DNA from: Lonicera japonica
Lineage: Eukaryota > Streptophyta > Magnoliopsida > Dipsacales > Caprifoliaceae
NCBI GenBank assembly: GCA_021464415.1
Contig: JAKCWG010000665.1
Location: 1 to 64,000 of the forward strand
Reading direction: 5' to 3'
DNA: 64,000 nucleotides
Program-made: the position numbers and the translations under genes
Part shown: in pieces, positions 11,189 through 23,689 of the stretch
Position numbering within the stretch: position 1 is the first letter of the stretch
Layout: each line of letters opens with the position of its first letter
Notes under the pieces: model-generated
Seen by the model: the letters and a program-made list of their open reading frames with translations, nothing else
Database searches by the model: none
Told to the model about the DNA's origin: nothing

Positions 11189-11623
11189 GTAGGTATATAT
11201 TTTATAATAAAAAAAATCAATAGGCTACAATACTATATAAAAACTTGGCATATTTAATTAATTAAGATTTAAGACGCTCACGCATCGCGTGAGTTACAAA
11301 CTAGTATATTAGTAATATGTACCGGCGTTTTGTGAAAACCTTAATTAATACATATTTTATATGGCATTCCTAAGTTGGAATTTTATATAAATTGATCATC
11401 TTCATATGTAGGTATATATTTTATAATAAAAAAAATCAAAAGGCTACAACACTATATAAAATCTTGGCATATTTAATTAATTAAGATTTAAGACGCTCAC
11501 GCATCGCATGAGTTACAAACTAGTATATTAGTAATATGTACCGGCGTTTTGTGAAAACCTTAATTAATACATATTTCATATGGCATTCCTAAGTTGGAAT
11601 TTATATAAATTGATCATCTTCAT
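11189..11623. repeat. 218 bp tandem duplication carrying the Helitron 3' end twice
   Basis: Copies at 11189-11406 and 11407-11623 are nearly identical, from TGTAGGTATATATTTTATAA to AAATTGATCATCTTCAT. Each includes the CTCACGC hairpin and CTAGT. The second hairpin has one stem mismatch (GCATGAG). Confidence 0.9.
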
Positions 11624-12208
11624 TCTAACAATTGCTTAACATTAATATTAGGGTTTAGTGTGCTAAGAAATTACTATAAAGGGTAAACTTGATCACTACT
11701 CTAAGATTACATGTGTTTATAACCTTGTTCACATTAATTGAAGTGATTATGTCCCATTATTCATCCTCCAGCTCCGTTACCTCTTATCTTTAATCCAATA
11801 GATGATGATCGGACTGATCCTCTGTTGTTATTCGATGAAGACGAGACCTTATATTGACCGGCATTATTTTATCCAATAGAAGGCATTACAGCTGGCTAGA
11901 GGGCTTTATCCATAAGCTGGCCCATTGCCCATGCCCTGGGTTTGGGCTTTAGCTGAGGCCCATGTACAAAATCATCATCCCACACCATTATATTTTGCAT
12001 TTAAAAAAAATATTTTTAATAGTGATACATATATGTTTTATTAGAATTTGTTATGATTTGCTTTGGATTTTGATAAAATAATATTTCAAATTTCTTTTTA
12101 AGTCCGAATCAAATTGCTTCAAAAGATTACCCAGAAAAAGAAAACAAATCAACAAAACAAGAACGATATAAATTTTTGTATTTTTGTAATATTGACATAT
12201 GAAAGAGT
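11624..12208. other. No feature recognised
   Basis: Intergenic. It contains a moderately G+C-richer stretch at 11870-11960 with the motifs TGGCCCATTGCCCATG and GAGGCCCATG, but no frame. Confidence 0.4.
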
Positions 12209-12400
12209 AACTTTATTATTATTATTATTGTTGTTGTTGTTGTTGTTATTGTTGTTGGTGTTGGTGTTGGTGTTGGTGTTGGTGTTGGTGGTGTTGGTGG
12301 TGGTGTTGTTGTTGGTGTTGGTGTTGGTGTTGGTGTTGGTGTTGGTGTTGGTGGTGGTGGTGGTGGTGGTGGTGGTGGTGGTGTTGTTGTTGTTGGTGCT
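12209..12400. repeat. TTA/TTG/GGTGTT compound minisatellite
   Basis: TTA units pass into TTG, then GGTGTT hexamers, then GGT triplets. The leucine/valine-rich frame across it is a repeat artefact. The strand is strongly G/T-biased for about 180 bp. Confidence 0.95.
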
Positions 12401-12578
12401 AAAATCTAGAGGGGTATTTCAGACCAACAATTAAATGATTGTGACAAACGATTAGAGCAATAAGTGTACGAAATTTTAGGTGGTGGTGGTGCTAAAATCT
12501 AGAGGGGTATTTCAGACCAACAATTAAATGATTGTGACAAATGATTAGAGCAATAAGTGTACGAAATTTTAGAGGGTC
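12398..12578. repeat. 93 bp direct duplication next to the minisatellite
   Basis: GCTAAAATCTAGAGGGGTAT begins copies at 12398 and 12491. Each is preceded by GGTGGTGGT or GTTGGTG, so the duplication probably arose by slippage between the G/T-rich tracts. Confidence 0.9.
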
Positions 12579-13618
12579 AAAGATTTATAGAGGAGGTTGC
12601 CTCGTATGAAGATACGGGTTAGTTATCCTCTATGGAATAGAGTTAGGAGCTCAGTCTGCCTTGTATTGATGGTAAATAAATTGCTGTTACAAACTCACAA
12701 AGGTCTCTTTGACTATTCTATTCTCACAAGGCTACAATAAGAATATGCTCGAATTACACGAGTTCTAGCTCCTCTGTTCTAGAAGCTCGACTGAGCATTT
12801 TAGCGTTTGCTTCTCTCTAGCCTTTTTCTATTGAATGTTCTTTCTAGATTGAACTTGGTTGTTGAAAGAAATAAATGCTTTTTGTATATATATAACTAGA
12901 GAAAACGTGTAGCCAGAGCTTCTAGAGCACGTCTGGAACCATGCTTCGATCATTACTGACTCTGACCTTGCTTTTTCATGAATTCCGGTGCATTAAATAT
13001 AGTTGGTATGCATTTAATAAAGTTGATAGAGCTTTTGCAGCGTTGGTGGTGTTGATAGCAGTTGCCTATGATGTCTGTCACCTGCTCTGACATGATTGTC
13101 TGGGAGAGAGCTCCAGAGCTAGCTAAAAGAGTTCTGGTTCACGAGCTCCATCACTTGTGATACGAAAACAATTCTTGGACCTATTGTATGAACTTCCAGG
13201 GGCTCTGGAGCTCGTGTGATGTTTAATACGAGCTCCTAGAGCCCTCCTTGTTTTCGTATGCTAGGCTGCTGACGTGGACTGCCACGTGTCCTCATGTGGT
13301 TGGCGGCTTAGAATAATTTGGTTATGCTCCTCATCAATTGCCCCGATCCTTGCCATTTAGCTCAAAAATAGCTGACTGGGGAAGATAAACTTCAATCGGA
13401 GGTCTGAGGGAGTTATAAGCTCAAATGGCGGAGCTGTCCATGGTGTGAACTTCTTACGATTTTTTATGGCACCAAACTTGAACCCACCGATCCCATGTGC
13501 CCATTATTTCGGTATTTAAAGCTCATTTAAGGGGTTGTTACCTTTTTAGAGAGATCGTGCACGTCAGTTCCATTTTTCTTAGAGGACAGGCAAGCAGCGT
13601 GTAGTCATTTAAGGGGTT
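12579..13618. other. 5' flank or LTR-like sequence of the Transposase_28 relic
   Basis: A G+C-richer block with a TATA-like GTATATATATAAC near 12880-12895 and GGTATTTAAAGC near 13512. CATTTAAGGGGTTGT is repeated at about 13526 and 13605. No frame is preserved. Composition matches the coding relic that follows, so it is probably part of the same element. No matching second LTR was found in the window. Confidence 0.35.
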
Positions 13619-13902
13619 GTAACTAGCTTATCGCTATCAATAATATTGATGGTCCTATATCGGGGAACAATAGCCGGAGCTGTACTCGAAGAAGAACCTA
13701 CCTCGCCTTGAGGAGGAGCTCCAAGGTTCTGACCCTGATCAGTTAGCTGTTCCATTATCCATTTGATGGAACAACTAACTGATCAGGGTCAGAACCTTGG
13801 AGCTCCTCCTCAAGGCAAGGTAGGTTCTTCTTCGAGTACAGCTCCGGCTGTTGTTCCTCGATATAGGACCATCAATATTATTGATAGTGATAAGCTAGTT
13901 AC
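13619..13902. repeat. Near-perfect inverted repeat, 137 bp arms, 10 bp loop
   Basis: The left arm 13619-13755 is the reverse complement of 13766-13902 with only a few mismatches. The loop is TATCCATTTG. Both arms encode the same peptide start, MEQLTDQGQNLGAPPQGKVG or its near-identical partner, on opposite strands. This is a head-to-head duplication of the first exon of the gene relic at 13766-15026. Confidence 0.95.
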
Positions 13903-15026
13903 CATTATCTTTTTTCCCCCCACGTCGAGTCTTCCGAGAATGCCGTTGGGGTGTATTCGGTGTACCTCAACTCTTTGTCAGTATTTCCCATTTCTTCCAC
14001 TTTTTTTGCGTTAAACATTCCAATATTTAGGGATAAATACCAGATTTCGAAGAGCGTCAGAATCTGAGCTCCAGACGCAGAGGAGAAGGCTTGCTACTTC
14101 AAGCCTGGGGAAGTATGCTTCTATGAGTTCGCCTTCGAGCGCGGGTTCTGTTTCCCCATGGATGATCACTTGAAGGAGATGCTAGTGGCCTTTAATGTTG
14201 CTCCCATCCAATTTTCGCCAAATATGTGGAGTTGCTTGATTGGCACAATCTTAATCTTTAAGGCTATATCTGCCTACAGCCACGAGGTCTCTATGGAGGA
14301 GTTCTTGACTTTTTAGCAGCCCAAGGACGGGGGGAGCGAGAACTGAGGTACGCTTGGATGTCCGAGCAGGTTAAGGGCTACCAAGCTGATACAAAACCTC
14401 CCAGATAGTATCCCAAATTGGAAGAAAAGGTTCTTTTATGTTTTTGGGATAGGGTGGGAGCACGAGGTTAATTATCCCAGCATGATAGATCTGAAGACTT
14501 GGTTCACCAAATCGAGCGCAATTCGTAAGTATCGACCATCTGCATTTCCTTTGTTGCCTTCTGTACTCTTTCCAAGCTAATTATCCTGTCTTGTTTTTTT
14601 TTTTTTTTTGTTTTGCAGTGAAAGAGAATAGGTCTCCTATGGTATCCTCCGTCTGGATAAAGGATGCTGAGAGAGTCACTCTAAAGCATTTCGCGAACAT
14701 CACAACTCTTAAGATGTTATGGTGTTTTGGCCTGGGTCTGAGGCCCAAGGATATGGATGATACCATCACCATTAAGGAAGAGCTCGAGCTGAATATGCCC
14801 TTCGTGGTGTTCATTAAGAATACTCCCCCAACCACCACAGCTAGGGCCTCCAAGGGCAGGTCTGCCGCTCCCGTGACCACCGAGGAAGTAGAAGAGGTGG
14901 GAGAAGAGGAAGATGAGGTCAGAGGGCTCCAAAGGAGGAGGTCTAAACATCCAGCTGATGGTGTGACACAATGGGCTCCTCTGAACGTCATACCTTTGCG
15001 CCAACTGCCCTTCTTACCTCCTACGA
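13766..15026 (+). pseudogene. Transposase_28-type ('putative gypsy type transposon') gene relic
   Basis: The start MEQLTDQG at 13766 opens a frame that breaks near 14010. At 14090-14310 the text FYEFAFERGFCFPMDDHLKE then PIQFSPNMWSCLIGTILIF is the characteristic core of the plant Transposase_28 family. It is followed by a stop (TTTTAG), then IPNWKKRFFYVFG in a new frame near 14410-14450. An intron with GTAAGT at 14525 and TTTTGCAG ending 14618 is well formed. The second exon, 14619-15026, reads LKENRSPMVSSVWIKDAERV and ends in an acidic, lysine/arginine-rich tail before GTGAGT. The function of the family is not established, and it usually occurs with gypsy-like elements. Frameshifts and a stop make this copy non-coding. 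Confidence 0.75.
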
Positions 15027-16409
15027 GTGAGTAGTTCTTATGTTTGAGCTCCTTGTTTCCAAGGAATCTCATTCGCTTATCCTAATATTCTTTTCCTGTC
15101 TGTTGCAACTGTTCCTCTAGTGATAGAGGAAATGTATAATGGGCTATCAATAAGGATTAATGAATGTACATTTCTTTTTTAATCATATTTCCCAAATTTG
15201 ATTTACTGTCTACCTTACCTTAACAATAAATAATTATTCATATTTCCCTAATTTGATTTTGCTCAGTTTTCTTTAATCTGTGTAGAACTACCTTTGATGT
15301 TGACGACTACCATCTATTTATGATTTAACTAGACCACTCTTCAAGCTACGGATTAAAAAAGCCCAAACAAAGTTCAAACAATCCCTCGCACTTAACACGC
15401 GCCCCTTCCGCGGACTTGCTTACAAAGTTCAAACAAATAGCCTATTGAAACAATAGCACAAACACCTTCCATGCAAACTGATTTTTTTTCCAAAATATTG
15501 AATAATTACATTTGATTTTACTCATTTTCTATAGTATGTGTAGGAGAAACCTTCCATTTAAGGATCACTCATCAATCCTACGGATAAAAAATCCCCAAAC
15601 AATCTCTCGCATTAAACCCCCCACCCAAAACAAATACAAATTTCCAACAAAAGTAATATATATGTGTAAAAAAAGTAAGGAACAAATACCTAAGGCCATT
15701 TTGATCTTGATCTGCTTTTAGGAAAAGTTTGTTAGGGTTCTAAAAGAAGGGTGGGTGTATTTATATTAAACTTTGTAAAAATCAATCGATATAATGAATT
15801 TTATAAATTGAGTGCCCAAGATTTTAATGCAAACTTTATTTTAATTAATCAACTTAATTATTTAATGATGGCAAACAAAGAAAATAAAATTGAATTTTTT
15901 GTGGAAGATTTTAATCTCACAAAGAATGGGATATAATAATCCCACCCAAGAATAATCCCACCTGCAAAGTGGTATTGCTATATTTGGTCTTTTGTGGGAT
16001 ATAAATAGTCCTGTCAATTGATCGAATTTGTACTCAAATATGATTCGTTTAGTTGGATATAGATTAAGATTTTTAATTCGTATATTCAAATCTGATCTGA
16101 ATCTGTTAGGCCTTTGATTAACAAATTGAATACGCATATATGTCGATTTGATTCGATGACAATCCGATCCAACCTAAGATATACATTTATCATTTATGCT
16201 TAAATTTATCGTTATTTATATTTATCGCCTTATTAATAATACACATACAAAACATTAAAGAATTTATTTTTACAAGAAAAATAGAAATTTGACTCTTGTT
16301 AGGTTTAACTTTTATGTTAGTTTCATTATTTTATATATATTTGCAAACTAATTATTATATAATTTAAATTTTTAATGGACTTGATATAATCCGATTTGAA
16401 TCCCATCCG
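15027..16409. other. No gene recognised
   Basis: A+T-rich. Two loosely related stretches at about 15270-15400 and 15510-15620 share CTACGGATAAAAAA-type and CCCCAAACAATC-type text, suggesting an old duplication. The region 16010-16190 has the alternating GATCCGATT/AATCTGATC text common in decayed plant MITEs. Confidence 0.35.
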
Positions 16410-16410
16410 A

Positions 16411-16528
16411 ACAAATTTGGATATAGATCTATATTTTGGTGATCTATTACATGATATGATCCGATCTGAACAAATTTGGATGTATATCTATATTTTGGTG
16501 ATCTATTACATGATATGATCCGGATCCT
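16411..16528. repeat. Two-unit tandem repeat, period 59 bp
   Basis: ACAAATTTGGAT, then TCTATATTTTGGTGATCTAT and TACATGATATGATCC, occur twice in tandem from 16411 and 16470. Confidence 0.85.
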
Positions 16529-16545
16529 ATCCTTTTTTTTTGTGT

Positions 16546-16700
16546 AAATTACCCTAATGGCCCTTAAACTATTGGCCCAATTTCACTTTGGCCTTTAAAC
16601 TAAAGAACGCTCCACTTAAAAGCTTAAACTATTTAGCAGTCTTAATTTGCCCCATCTGTCCAATTTTTTTGTTAAGTTAAATGGAATTAGGAGCATTTTT
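16546..16700. mobile_element. Decayed MITE-like fragment
   Basis: The text AAATTACCCTAATGGCCCTT then AAACTATTGGCCCAATTTCA, repeated in degenerate form, is typical of Mutator-like non-autonomous elements in plants (compare the intact element at 36990-37294). A clear right end was not found. Confidence 0.35.
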
Positions 16701-17075
16701 TTTGGTATATCAGTTAATTCTTTTAAAGACAACTTTAATTAGAATGTTCATAAAAAAGAAAGAAAGAAAGAAAAGGAATAAATAGAAAGAACCCCACAAA
16801 TTTCTTCTATCCCATACACATACACACATATACATACATCATTGCCACCTCCGTCTCCCCACCATTGCCTCCTCCTCCACCACCACCATCATGACACTGC
16901 CATCACCATCTATTTCTCTCTCTAAAATCCTCACATTTTCTCTCTCTATCACATACACACACAGAGAGACATATCTCAAATCCATCGCCATTCTCAGATT
17001 TTTTTTCTCTCACACACACAAATCACATACTTTTTCACTCCCTAACTTTAATATACACACAATCAGATCAAATCA

Positions 17076-17345
17076 ATGGTGGAAGAGGGCCAAACAACGC
17101 CACCTCAGCCTTCTGGTCGCTGGACCACTAGATTCTTAGTATCGATAGCATCTCAGTCTCCAGCTTATGGTGCACAAGCACCATTGTCGTAGAACAACGA
17201 AATCATCGCAGGTGGATAAGATCCAGTTGGCGAAGCAGAGAGGGCAGGAGATCACTAATAAATTGTTCAATAATGCTGAACCTAAGCTACCTAGGGTTGA
17301 GAATGGCGATGGATTTTATTCCAATGATAGCAAGGGTTTAAGTTA
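17076..17345 (+). pseudogene. KH-domain (FUBP-like) protein exon relic with leader
   Basis: Upstream, 16790-17075 is a C/T-rich, CA/CT-repeat leader typical of plant 5' UTRs. ATG at 17076 opens a 38-codon frame ending in TAG (17190). In another phase, 17209-17338 encodes QVDKIQLAKQRGQEITNKLF, then NNAEPKLPRVENGDGF and NDSKG. This resembles the segment before the first KH domain in plant far-upstream-element-binding-like proteins, where an AKQRAQEIAAKLxxDAExKRPR pattern occurs. No KH domain follows. The frame change and missing exons indicate a pseudogene fragment. Family by memory, moderately sure. Confidence 0.4.
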
Positions 17346-17629
17346 TATTATGTATTTATTTATATGCATATGTGTATGTATATATATATAGAGAGAGAAA
17401 GAGAGTGTGTGTTTTTAATGGAGATTTAGGATTTGAAAAAAACCAAACTTTTTAATCAATATTGGTTATAAAAAAGCTTGGAATCAGTGTTGAAAAAAAC
17501 CAAACCGGTTTTCTATTGAACCAACTTAAAAAATATTTAATTGAATTGAATTTTTAATTAAAATGACAAAAATGTCAGTAGCTGATTGGTGATGTTTGTG
17601 GGAATGAAATTTCTCAAAATTTAATCAAC

Positions 17630-18020
17630 AAGCCATCCACTACAGTGGCATCGCAAAGAGCATCCACCTTGGCCATAGTTAAAGCTACCACGGAATGGAT
17701 GGTGGACCACCAAACAACAACCCAGTAGCAAGTTAGCACACTACTCGGGGCAATACCAGTCTTCCTGGTCCCACTTTACTAAACCCCTCCATCACGGTCA
17801 CACTCTCAACAATCCAATCACAATGGAACTCTAATAAACTCTGGTGGATCAAAGCATGGATATCTATATAGTTTTTACAACCCAAACGGGTCCCCAAAAA
17901 TACTCCATCTGATCTCACAACTCGCATACGCCTCATTAAAGCCAACGTTATAAATGCTGTCACCCGAAGGAATCCATCCGCCATTGCCATACCCCCAGTA
18001 GGGGAAAAACCAACCACAAT
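17630..18020 (-). pseudogene. LINE C-terminal RNase H-like (RVT_3) relic
   Basis: On the minus strand the phases give FSPTGGMAMADG, VVRSDGVFLGTRLG, CDWIVESVTVMEGFSKVG and finally ALTMAKVDALCDATV. This order resembles the RNase H domain at the end of plant L1 elements: VVIRDxxGxFLGA, then VVESDxxxVVEGL, then ANxVAHxLAKxAL. Frameshifts separate the pieces, and the catalytic acidic residues cannot all be confirmed. It lies tail-to-tail with the KH exon relic. Confidence 0.4.
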
Positions 18021-18062
18021 CATAGGACACACACATGGAAGCGTACCTCCGACAACACTCAA

Positions 18063-21000
18063 GCTAGGGAAATGAGAATAAAAGAAAATTTCTTATAGGA
18101 CTTAAATAAGAAATTATTGACATTCACTTGGGAGGTTTTACACAGCTCTCGATGATAGTTTCTTTTGGCTATTTTTTTTTCAAACTTATTCAATTTACAT
18201 TCAATAGTGATATTAGAGTTTAGAAGAGGCATTGTAACAAAATTCGAAGTTCTTATATTACTGTTTTTCAATTCAAATCTTAAATTTGTACCGGTAAACC
18301 ATAGTTCATAGTTTTTTTCTTCCTTTTGATTAATGTTTATATCTTGTTGAATGCTCTTTGTTTTTGTTGATATGAATGCATGAATGGAAGCTATTGATTT
18401 AGTGTATATATGGATGATTAGATGGTTGTTCATGACTTCTAAGCTATTTCGATTTAAATCTCGATAAGTATTCGGTTTCTACGTATTTTTGCATTAGATC
18501 TTAAATTGTTGTTGAATGTTTTTATCGTTTATGTATGAATTTCATGAGCGTGAATACCTACTGATTTTTCATAAATCGTAGGGTTTATGCTCTATTTCAT
18601 TTGATTTATCTGCGTTTGGTTTTTGGTTATCACTAAAACCCTTAATTTATTATTTTTCATTGTAAATCGTAGTTGTTCGAATACGAATCATGGAATTTGA
18701 TTAGTCATTGATAAATTGTGTGGCTATTAATTTCCATGTTTTTCAATAAGTCTTGCATGTTTAATTCATCCATGTTGAGCTAAATCCGTTGTGAAATAAT
18801 GTGAAATTTCTGCTTTGAATGCGAACCAATTGCGTGTTTGTCTTGTGTTTCTCATTGGATAAAGACCACTTATTGATTTTGGGTGATATCTTATCCTTTG
18901 ATGCTCCCAAATATATTTTTATAAGTTTTACACAAAATTTCATTAAATTAAGAACCGAAAACTGTCAATTTTAAGAATTTTCCACTAAAACTCTAGTTAG
19001 GCTAATTTGAGAGTGATTTATAGTCTATAATTGGTTTGGTTAGATATCTAATTGAATTAGTTAGTATCAACGCTATTTTAGAACGCAAATTCGCAAGTGC
19101 CGAAAGTGTCGGTTTTGGTTTTTGGCACCTATTCTAAGTTGAATTTACTTTGAATCACGTTCAAACCCATCCAAAACTTAAACTTGTGTTGGACTGTTGA
19201 TTTTTACTAAAGTTTGTAAAACTTGTTTTGTTTTTATCATGCAGTAGCAATACTAGGCTTAAAAATTACTTTTTTAAAAATCAAAAGTCTCACGGTCTGA
19301 TTTTATCGTTAATTGTTAGCTTATATGGTTCTTGTCATGCATGGATCACCATACACTTTAGTTAAAAAGAAAAATATAACAAAAATGAATGATGGTCTAC
19401 TAATTAATTTTGAGTGCTTTGTCTTTAGGATTGAGAGTTTGAGTATGTTCGTAAAATTTTTATGAAAAAAGAAAATCGCATTGATAAAAATAGATATTTT
19501 AAAAGTTTGACTTAATTTCAAACGGTTGAAATAAGGTTCGTATTTTTAATATAAAATGGATAAATGTTACAATAATAAATATGTTTTATTAATAATTGTG
19601 TTGAAATTGACTTTTTGTGATAAAATATAAATTTGACACGTTGGCTTTAAATAATACAAAAGTCAAGTATGACCTTGGAAGTAGTTAGTAAAAAAAATGA
19701 GTAATATTACATATATCAACTTAAATGATCAAATTAATAGATAAAGTGATGTGTTTTCTTAAACAAAGTCTAAGTGGTGCATTAAAAAAGGCATTGATCA
19801 ATGTTTCAAGCAAAGACCACACTAACCAACAGGCGTGTCCCTCCATGGGAGGAAGGGGGGTCAATTGTCCTTCATTGGATTCCAATTGTTTTTACTACAT
19901 ATGAGGTAATTTAAAAAATATATATAAATATATATAAGGACTTATGTACATGAATTTATACTTTAGGGTATCTACGTGTAAGGGACAAAACTTAATTTAA
20001 GAGTCATTAGAAAATTTCCACTTTAAAATATCAAACTTACCTACACCTACACCCACTGCTAGACCTTACACTCGTCCATCTTTCATATTTTTTTCTCCAT
20101 TCTCAGTTGCTTTCTCTCGAAGGACTCATTCTTAATATTTGGTGATTTAGGTCTAAACCTTTAATATAAAATATTAGTTATATTAAGTGTATTAAATTAT
20201 CTTTTCTACGAATAGTACGTTTGATTACTCATTCACACTTTGCACAGTTGCAAAAATAATTAAAAATAAGGCTTCTATTTGGACGGATATTAAATTATCC
20301 TTTTTATTCATGAAATTTATTATTTATATGGTAGATAAGAATTTTTTTTCATAAAAGAAAAAAGAAGTTAAAGAATATCTTATGAAACTACTTATTACTT
20401 TTTTTTCGAAATTGTCAAGAAAATTAACTAGTTGTCTAGTTTTCTAATCACTTTATTACTTTAGCAACCGGTGGGCCAAAAGCATTTTGTTTAATATATT
20501 TTTGATTAATTTTCTTAAATAGAAAGAGAGTTATTTAATTATTTTTTGTCTTTTATTGAAAACAATGTTAATGGACGTTAAATATAAAAACATGTAGAAT
20601 TTTATTGTAATTTATAAACATTAAATATTTAAAAAATTTAGGTATATCAAGTATTACTATTAATGCAATTATAATTGTAATTAAATTTTATGACTTTAAA
20701 TATATTTTTGTATATTTTAAATATTGTCCTCTATTAATTAAATTTATAGGTCCGCCACTGTTAACCAATACATTTTTGCGACGGGTTTGTCCCATTAAAA
20801 GCTAGCCACACGGTCCACACTTTATTCTTAAAAACGGAAAAGTAGCCACACGCTTAACTTAAACCAAAAGGAAGTGACGTGGCTTGGCTCTTTTTTTTCT
20901 TTTTTCTTTTTTTTAAGATGGGATTTTGAATTTTTCGAACTTTTTTTTTATTTTAATTATATATATATTTAAATATTTTCCTTTTCAATTCTTTTTGTTC

Positions 21001-23263
21001 TTTGTTTTATTAAATTCGTTTAAGTTTTAATTCGACTTAAATTTTCAAGACAACTTTAGGAACATATTAAGAACATAATACAAGAATTTTCTCATTACTT
21101 CAGTTAGCCAAAATCTTACGGATGCGAGAAAAACCTAAAAAAAATTAAAAAAATAATTCGACCTAAAAGGTTTTTATGAAACACCACCTAAGAAATTAAA
21201 TTGAAATGCCAATACTTACCTATCTCGATGTAATCCTTCAATGCGCCGCTTCAATCACTTGGTTTACTTGTAATTCTTCGAATGTAATCTCAAATAATTC
21301 AAACAATTTACAAGCAAACTTATTTTTGTCGAAGAAATAAAGCTAAATTATTTTAGACTTTAAACAATTGTTCTTGTTTATTTTCACATATGCAATAAAA
21401 AATCATATATATAATAATATAAAAAAAAAGAGTCAAAAGAGGTGTGGGTCCCATTTTATAGTGGAACATCATCTGCAAATTGTCTATGAGGCCATCTATA
21501 ATTACATTGCCATGTTATATTCACAATGGCATGTTTATTGCACAAGCCAATATAGGTTTTTTTTTTTTTTTTTCTGGACTATTTACCATCCATAGGCACC
21601 CTCATAGACAAGCCGTCGAAGACAACCTAATATAAAATTGACATTACCATATCATATACTAGGTATTGTCCATGTCTGATGACAAAGTTAAATAAGTGAT
21701 ATTGTAAATCCTCTACTTTTTAAATGTTAGGTTTTTAGTTTTAGTTGGCTTGATTCCGATGCTAAAAATACTTTTTTTGTTGTAATTATTTGTGTCAAAT
21801 TGAAGATTTGAAGATGCGACAATTAACGAAAACTCGCCGAACTTACTGAATTCATCGTACATAATTCAGAACCTAAGTTAAGTTGATTTTATGTTTGATT
21901 CAAAATATAGGTGGTGGTTGAGCGTTATATTCGAAATTAAAAGTTTTTAAGTCAAATTTATTTTAGTATGAATGATTTTTGGTCCAATCCCATTAATTCT
22001 CTTACGTCCACGTATAAGCATATCGGAGAATGAATAATAAGGCAATACATTTAAGGTGGACTAGTACACCTATCTATAATGTGTACCGATCCGACGGTTA
22101 ATTTTGACATAGAATTAAAATCCAAGTATTTGTACCGGTACACAATTTTACTCTTTGTACCTGTCCCGTGCATAATTAATGGGGCACATTTTTTTATCAT
22201 ATTTTTAACCTATTCTGAAAAAGATTTTGACTCAATACTTTTTCTATAAATATATGGCACTGTTTATGGTTAAAAATACATTATTCTAAAGAGTTTTTTA
22301 AGACAAAAACTATCTAAACACTAGAATCAATTTTTGTAAGTTTTTGAGATACCACCTAGGTTTTGTTTATATGCCATAGGAGATCCTATTGTTCTTCAAA
22401 TTTAAGAACTAAGGTTCCAAATGTTCACGATCCTGTGGAAGTGTCTTTAGTTGTGATTGAAGCAGGGTGAATGAAGTGGCTAACTTGAGATAAGGGAGAT
22501 TGCAGACGGGGTGAAAGATTTTGATCAAGTGCGTAGAAGGAGCGACGGGTAAGTCAGAAAAGCGGGAAGCGTTACACCAAGCCAACTGTGGTTGGTGTGG
22601 TTGGGGTAGGGGGAATCGATTGATTCTTCAGTGAGCTTGAATTTGTGCTAATCAAGCTAGGTTCCTTTTGATTTCTGTTGAATCAAGCTAGTGTTCTTCT
22701 TCTTTCCTTTTCTCCATTTGAACTAGGGTTCCTCTTCTTCAAATTGAAAATGTGTGTTTAATTTGGGGCTGACCGTTGCATTATATGATGTATGATTTGG
22801 ATTCTGACTTAGAGCAGATGGAATGATCAAAATGAAAACAAAGAGAAAGTATATTATCACTTTTGTCAAAAAAATTATACCATGACCAAAGTGTAAAATG
22901 GGTGGAAATACATTGACCTTTCTTGTAATTAACCCTATTTTAAAAGGTTGTAAAAGGTTGATGAGAGAAAAACCGTGGAAAAGACTATAAACTTAGGTGT
23001 ATGCGTTTGTGTGTGAGTGAGATATTGCTTTTATGTTATAATTATGAGAGGAAAATTTATATTTAAGAGCTAAAATTAATTATTTATCAATCTATATCAT
23101 AAAACATTATATTTGACCAAAAATAACTCATCTAATCTAAGACTATAAATGATTATTTAAAACAGAACGTGTGATACTGTATTATCTGTATTATAAAACA
23201 CAAAGTTTGACCATATTTTTTTATTTAAAAGTCCTTTAATCTAAAAATTCACATTATATTTAG
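18063..23263. other. Long gene-free A+T-rich stretch
   Basis: No frame here shows a recognisable family. Poly-T runs occur at 20890-20950 and 21556-21574. The region 22430-22720 has a more balanced composition and repeats ATCAAGCTAG (about 22650 and 22683), but no frame. I see no terminal repeats that bound it. Confidence 0.45.
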
Positions 23264-23266
23264 TTA

Positions 23267-23667
23267 GAGCATCTCCGATGGAGCTGTGTAAAAATAGTCA
23301 ACTCAACATTATGTTACATTTATACATTGTGTAATTTTTTATTTACTCCAATAGTTGTGCAAAATCAAGGTCTACTAAGCTCTTGTATATTTGAACATCC
23401 AATTTACACAGCCAAGTAAGATTCTCTCTGCCAACTCATTCTCTCTCATCATTAACTCTTATACCACTCACATTCTCTCTCCACCCACTAATTATCTCTC
23501 ATCATTTGTGTAGTTTCTTGTTTTTAGGTGACTTTTTTTTTGTTGAACCAATTCTTTTTACACATAAGTATTAATATTGACTGTTGGAGAGTAAATAGGT
23601 TTGTGTAAAACTTACTTGACATATAAGATTTACACAATAATTTTACACGACCTTGTCGAAGATGCTC
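23267..23667. mobile_element. Tourist-like MITE (GAGCATCTyCGA ends)
   Basis: The left end GAGCATCTCCGATGGAGCTG is the inverted counterpart of the right end, whose reverse complement is GAGCATCTTCGACAAGGTCG. It is 401 bp long and flanked by TTA at 23264-23266 and 23668-23670, the target duplication of PIF/Harbinger elements. No coding capacity. Confidence 0.85.
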
Positions 23668-23689
23668 TTAATATATATAATCAATCTTC

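Larger units (their letters stand above)
9330..11304 (+). mobile_element. Non-autonomous Helitron-like element
   Basis: The 3' end has the Helitron signature. A perfect hairpin CTCACGC-ATC-GCGTGAG (11277-11293) is followed 7 bases later by CTAG (11301-11304) and then T. The proposed 5' end begins TCTATTTATATTATACTAG and carries a GTAGCTCGTGCATTAC segment resembling the 3' hairpin region, as in many plant Helitrons. The interior has no Rep/helicase frame and is made of A+T-rich repeats. The 3' end is well supported. The 5' boundary is tentative because the preceding base is T rather than the usual A. Confidence 0.5.

Noticed and set aside
12114..12434. Leucine/valine-rich frame of 106 codons
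   Set aside because: Translation of the TTG/GGTGTT minisatellite.
14581..15072. Minus-strand frame of 163 codons
   Set aside because: Antisense shadow of the second exon of the Transposase_28 relic, whose plus-strand reading has the family text and splice sites.
18059..18433. Minus-strand frame of 124 codons
   Set aside because: Asparagine/lysine-rich random text in A+T-rich DNA; no family resemblance.
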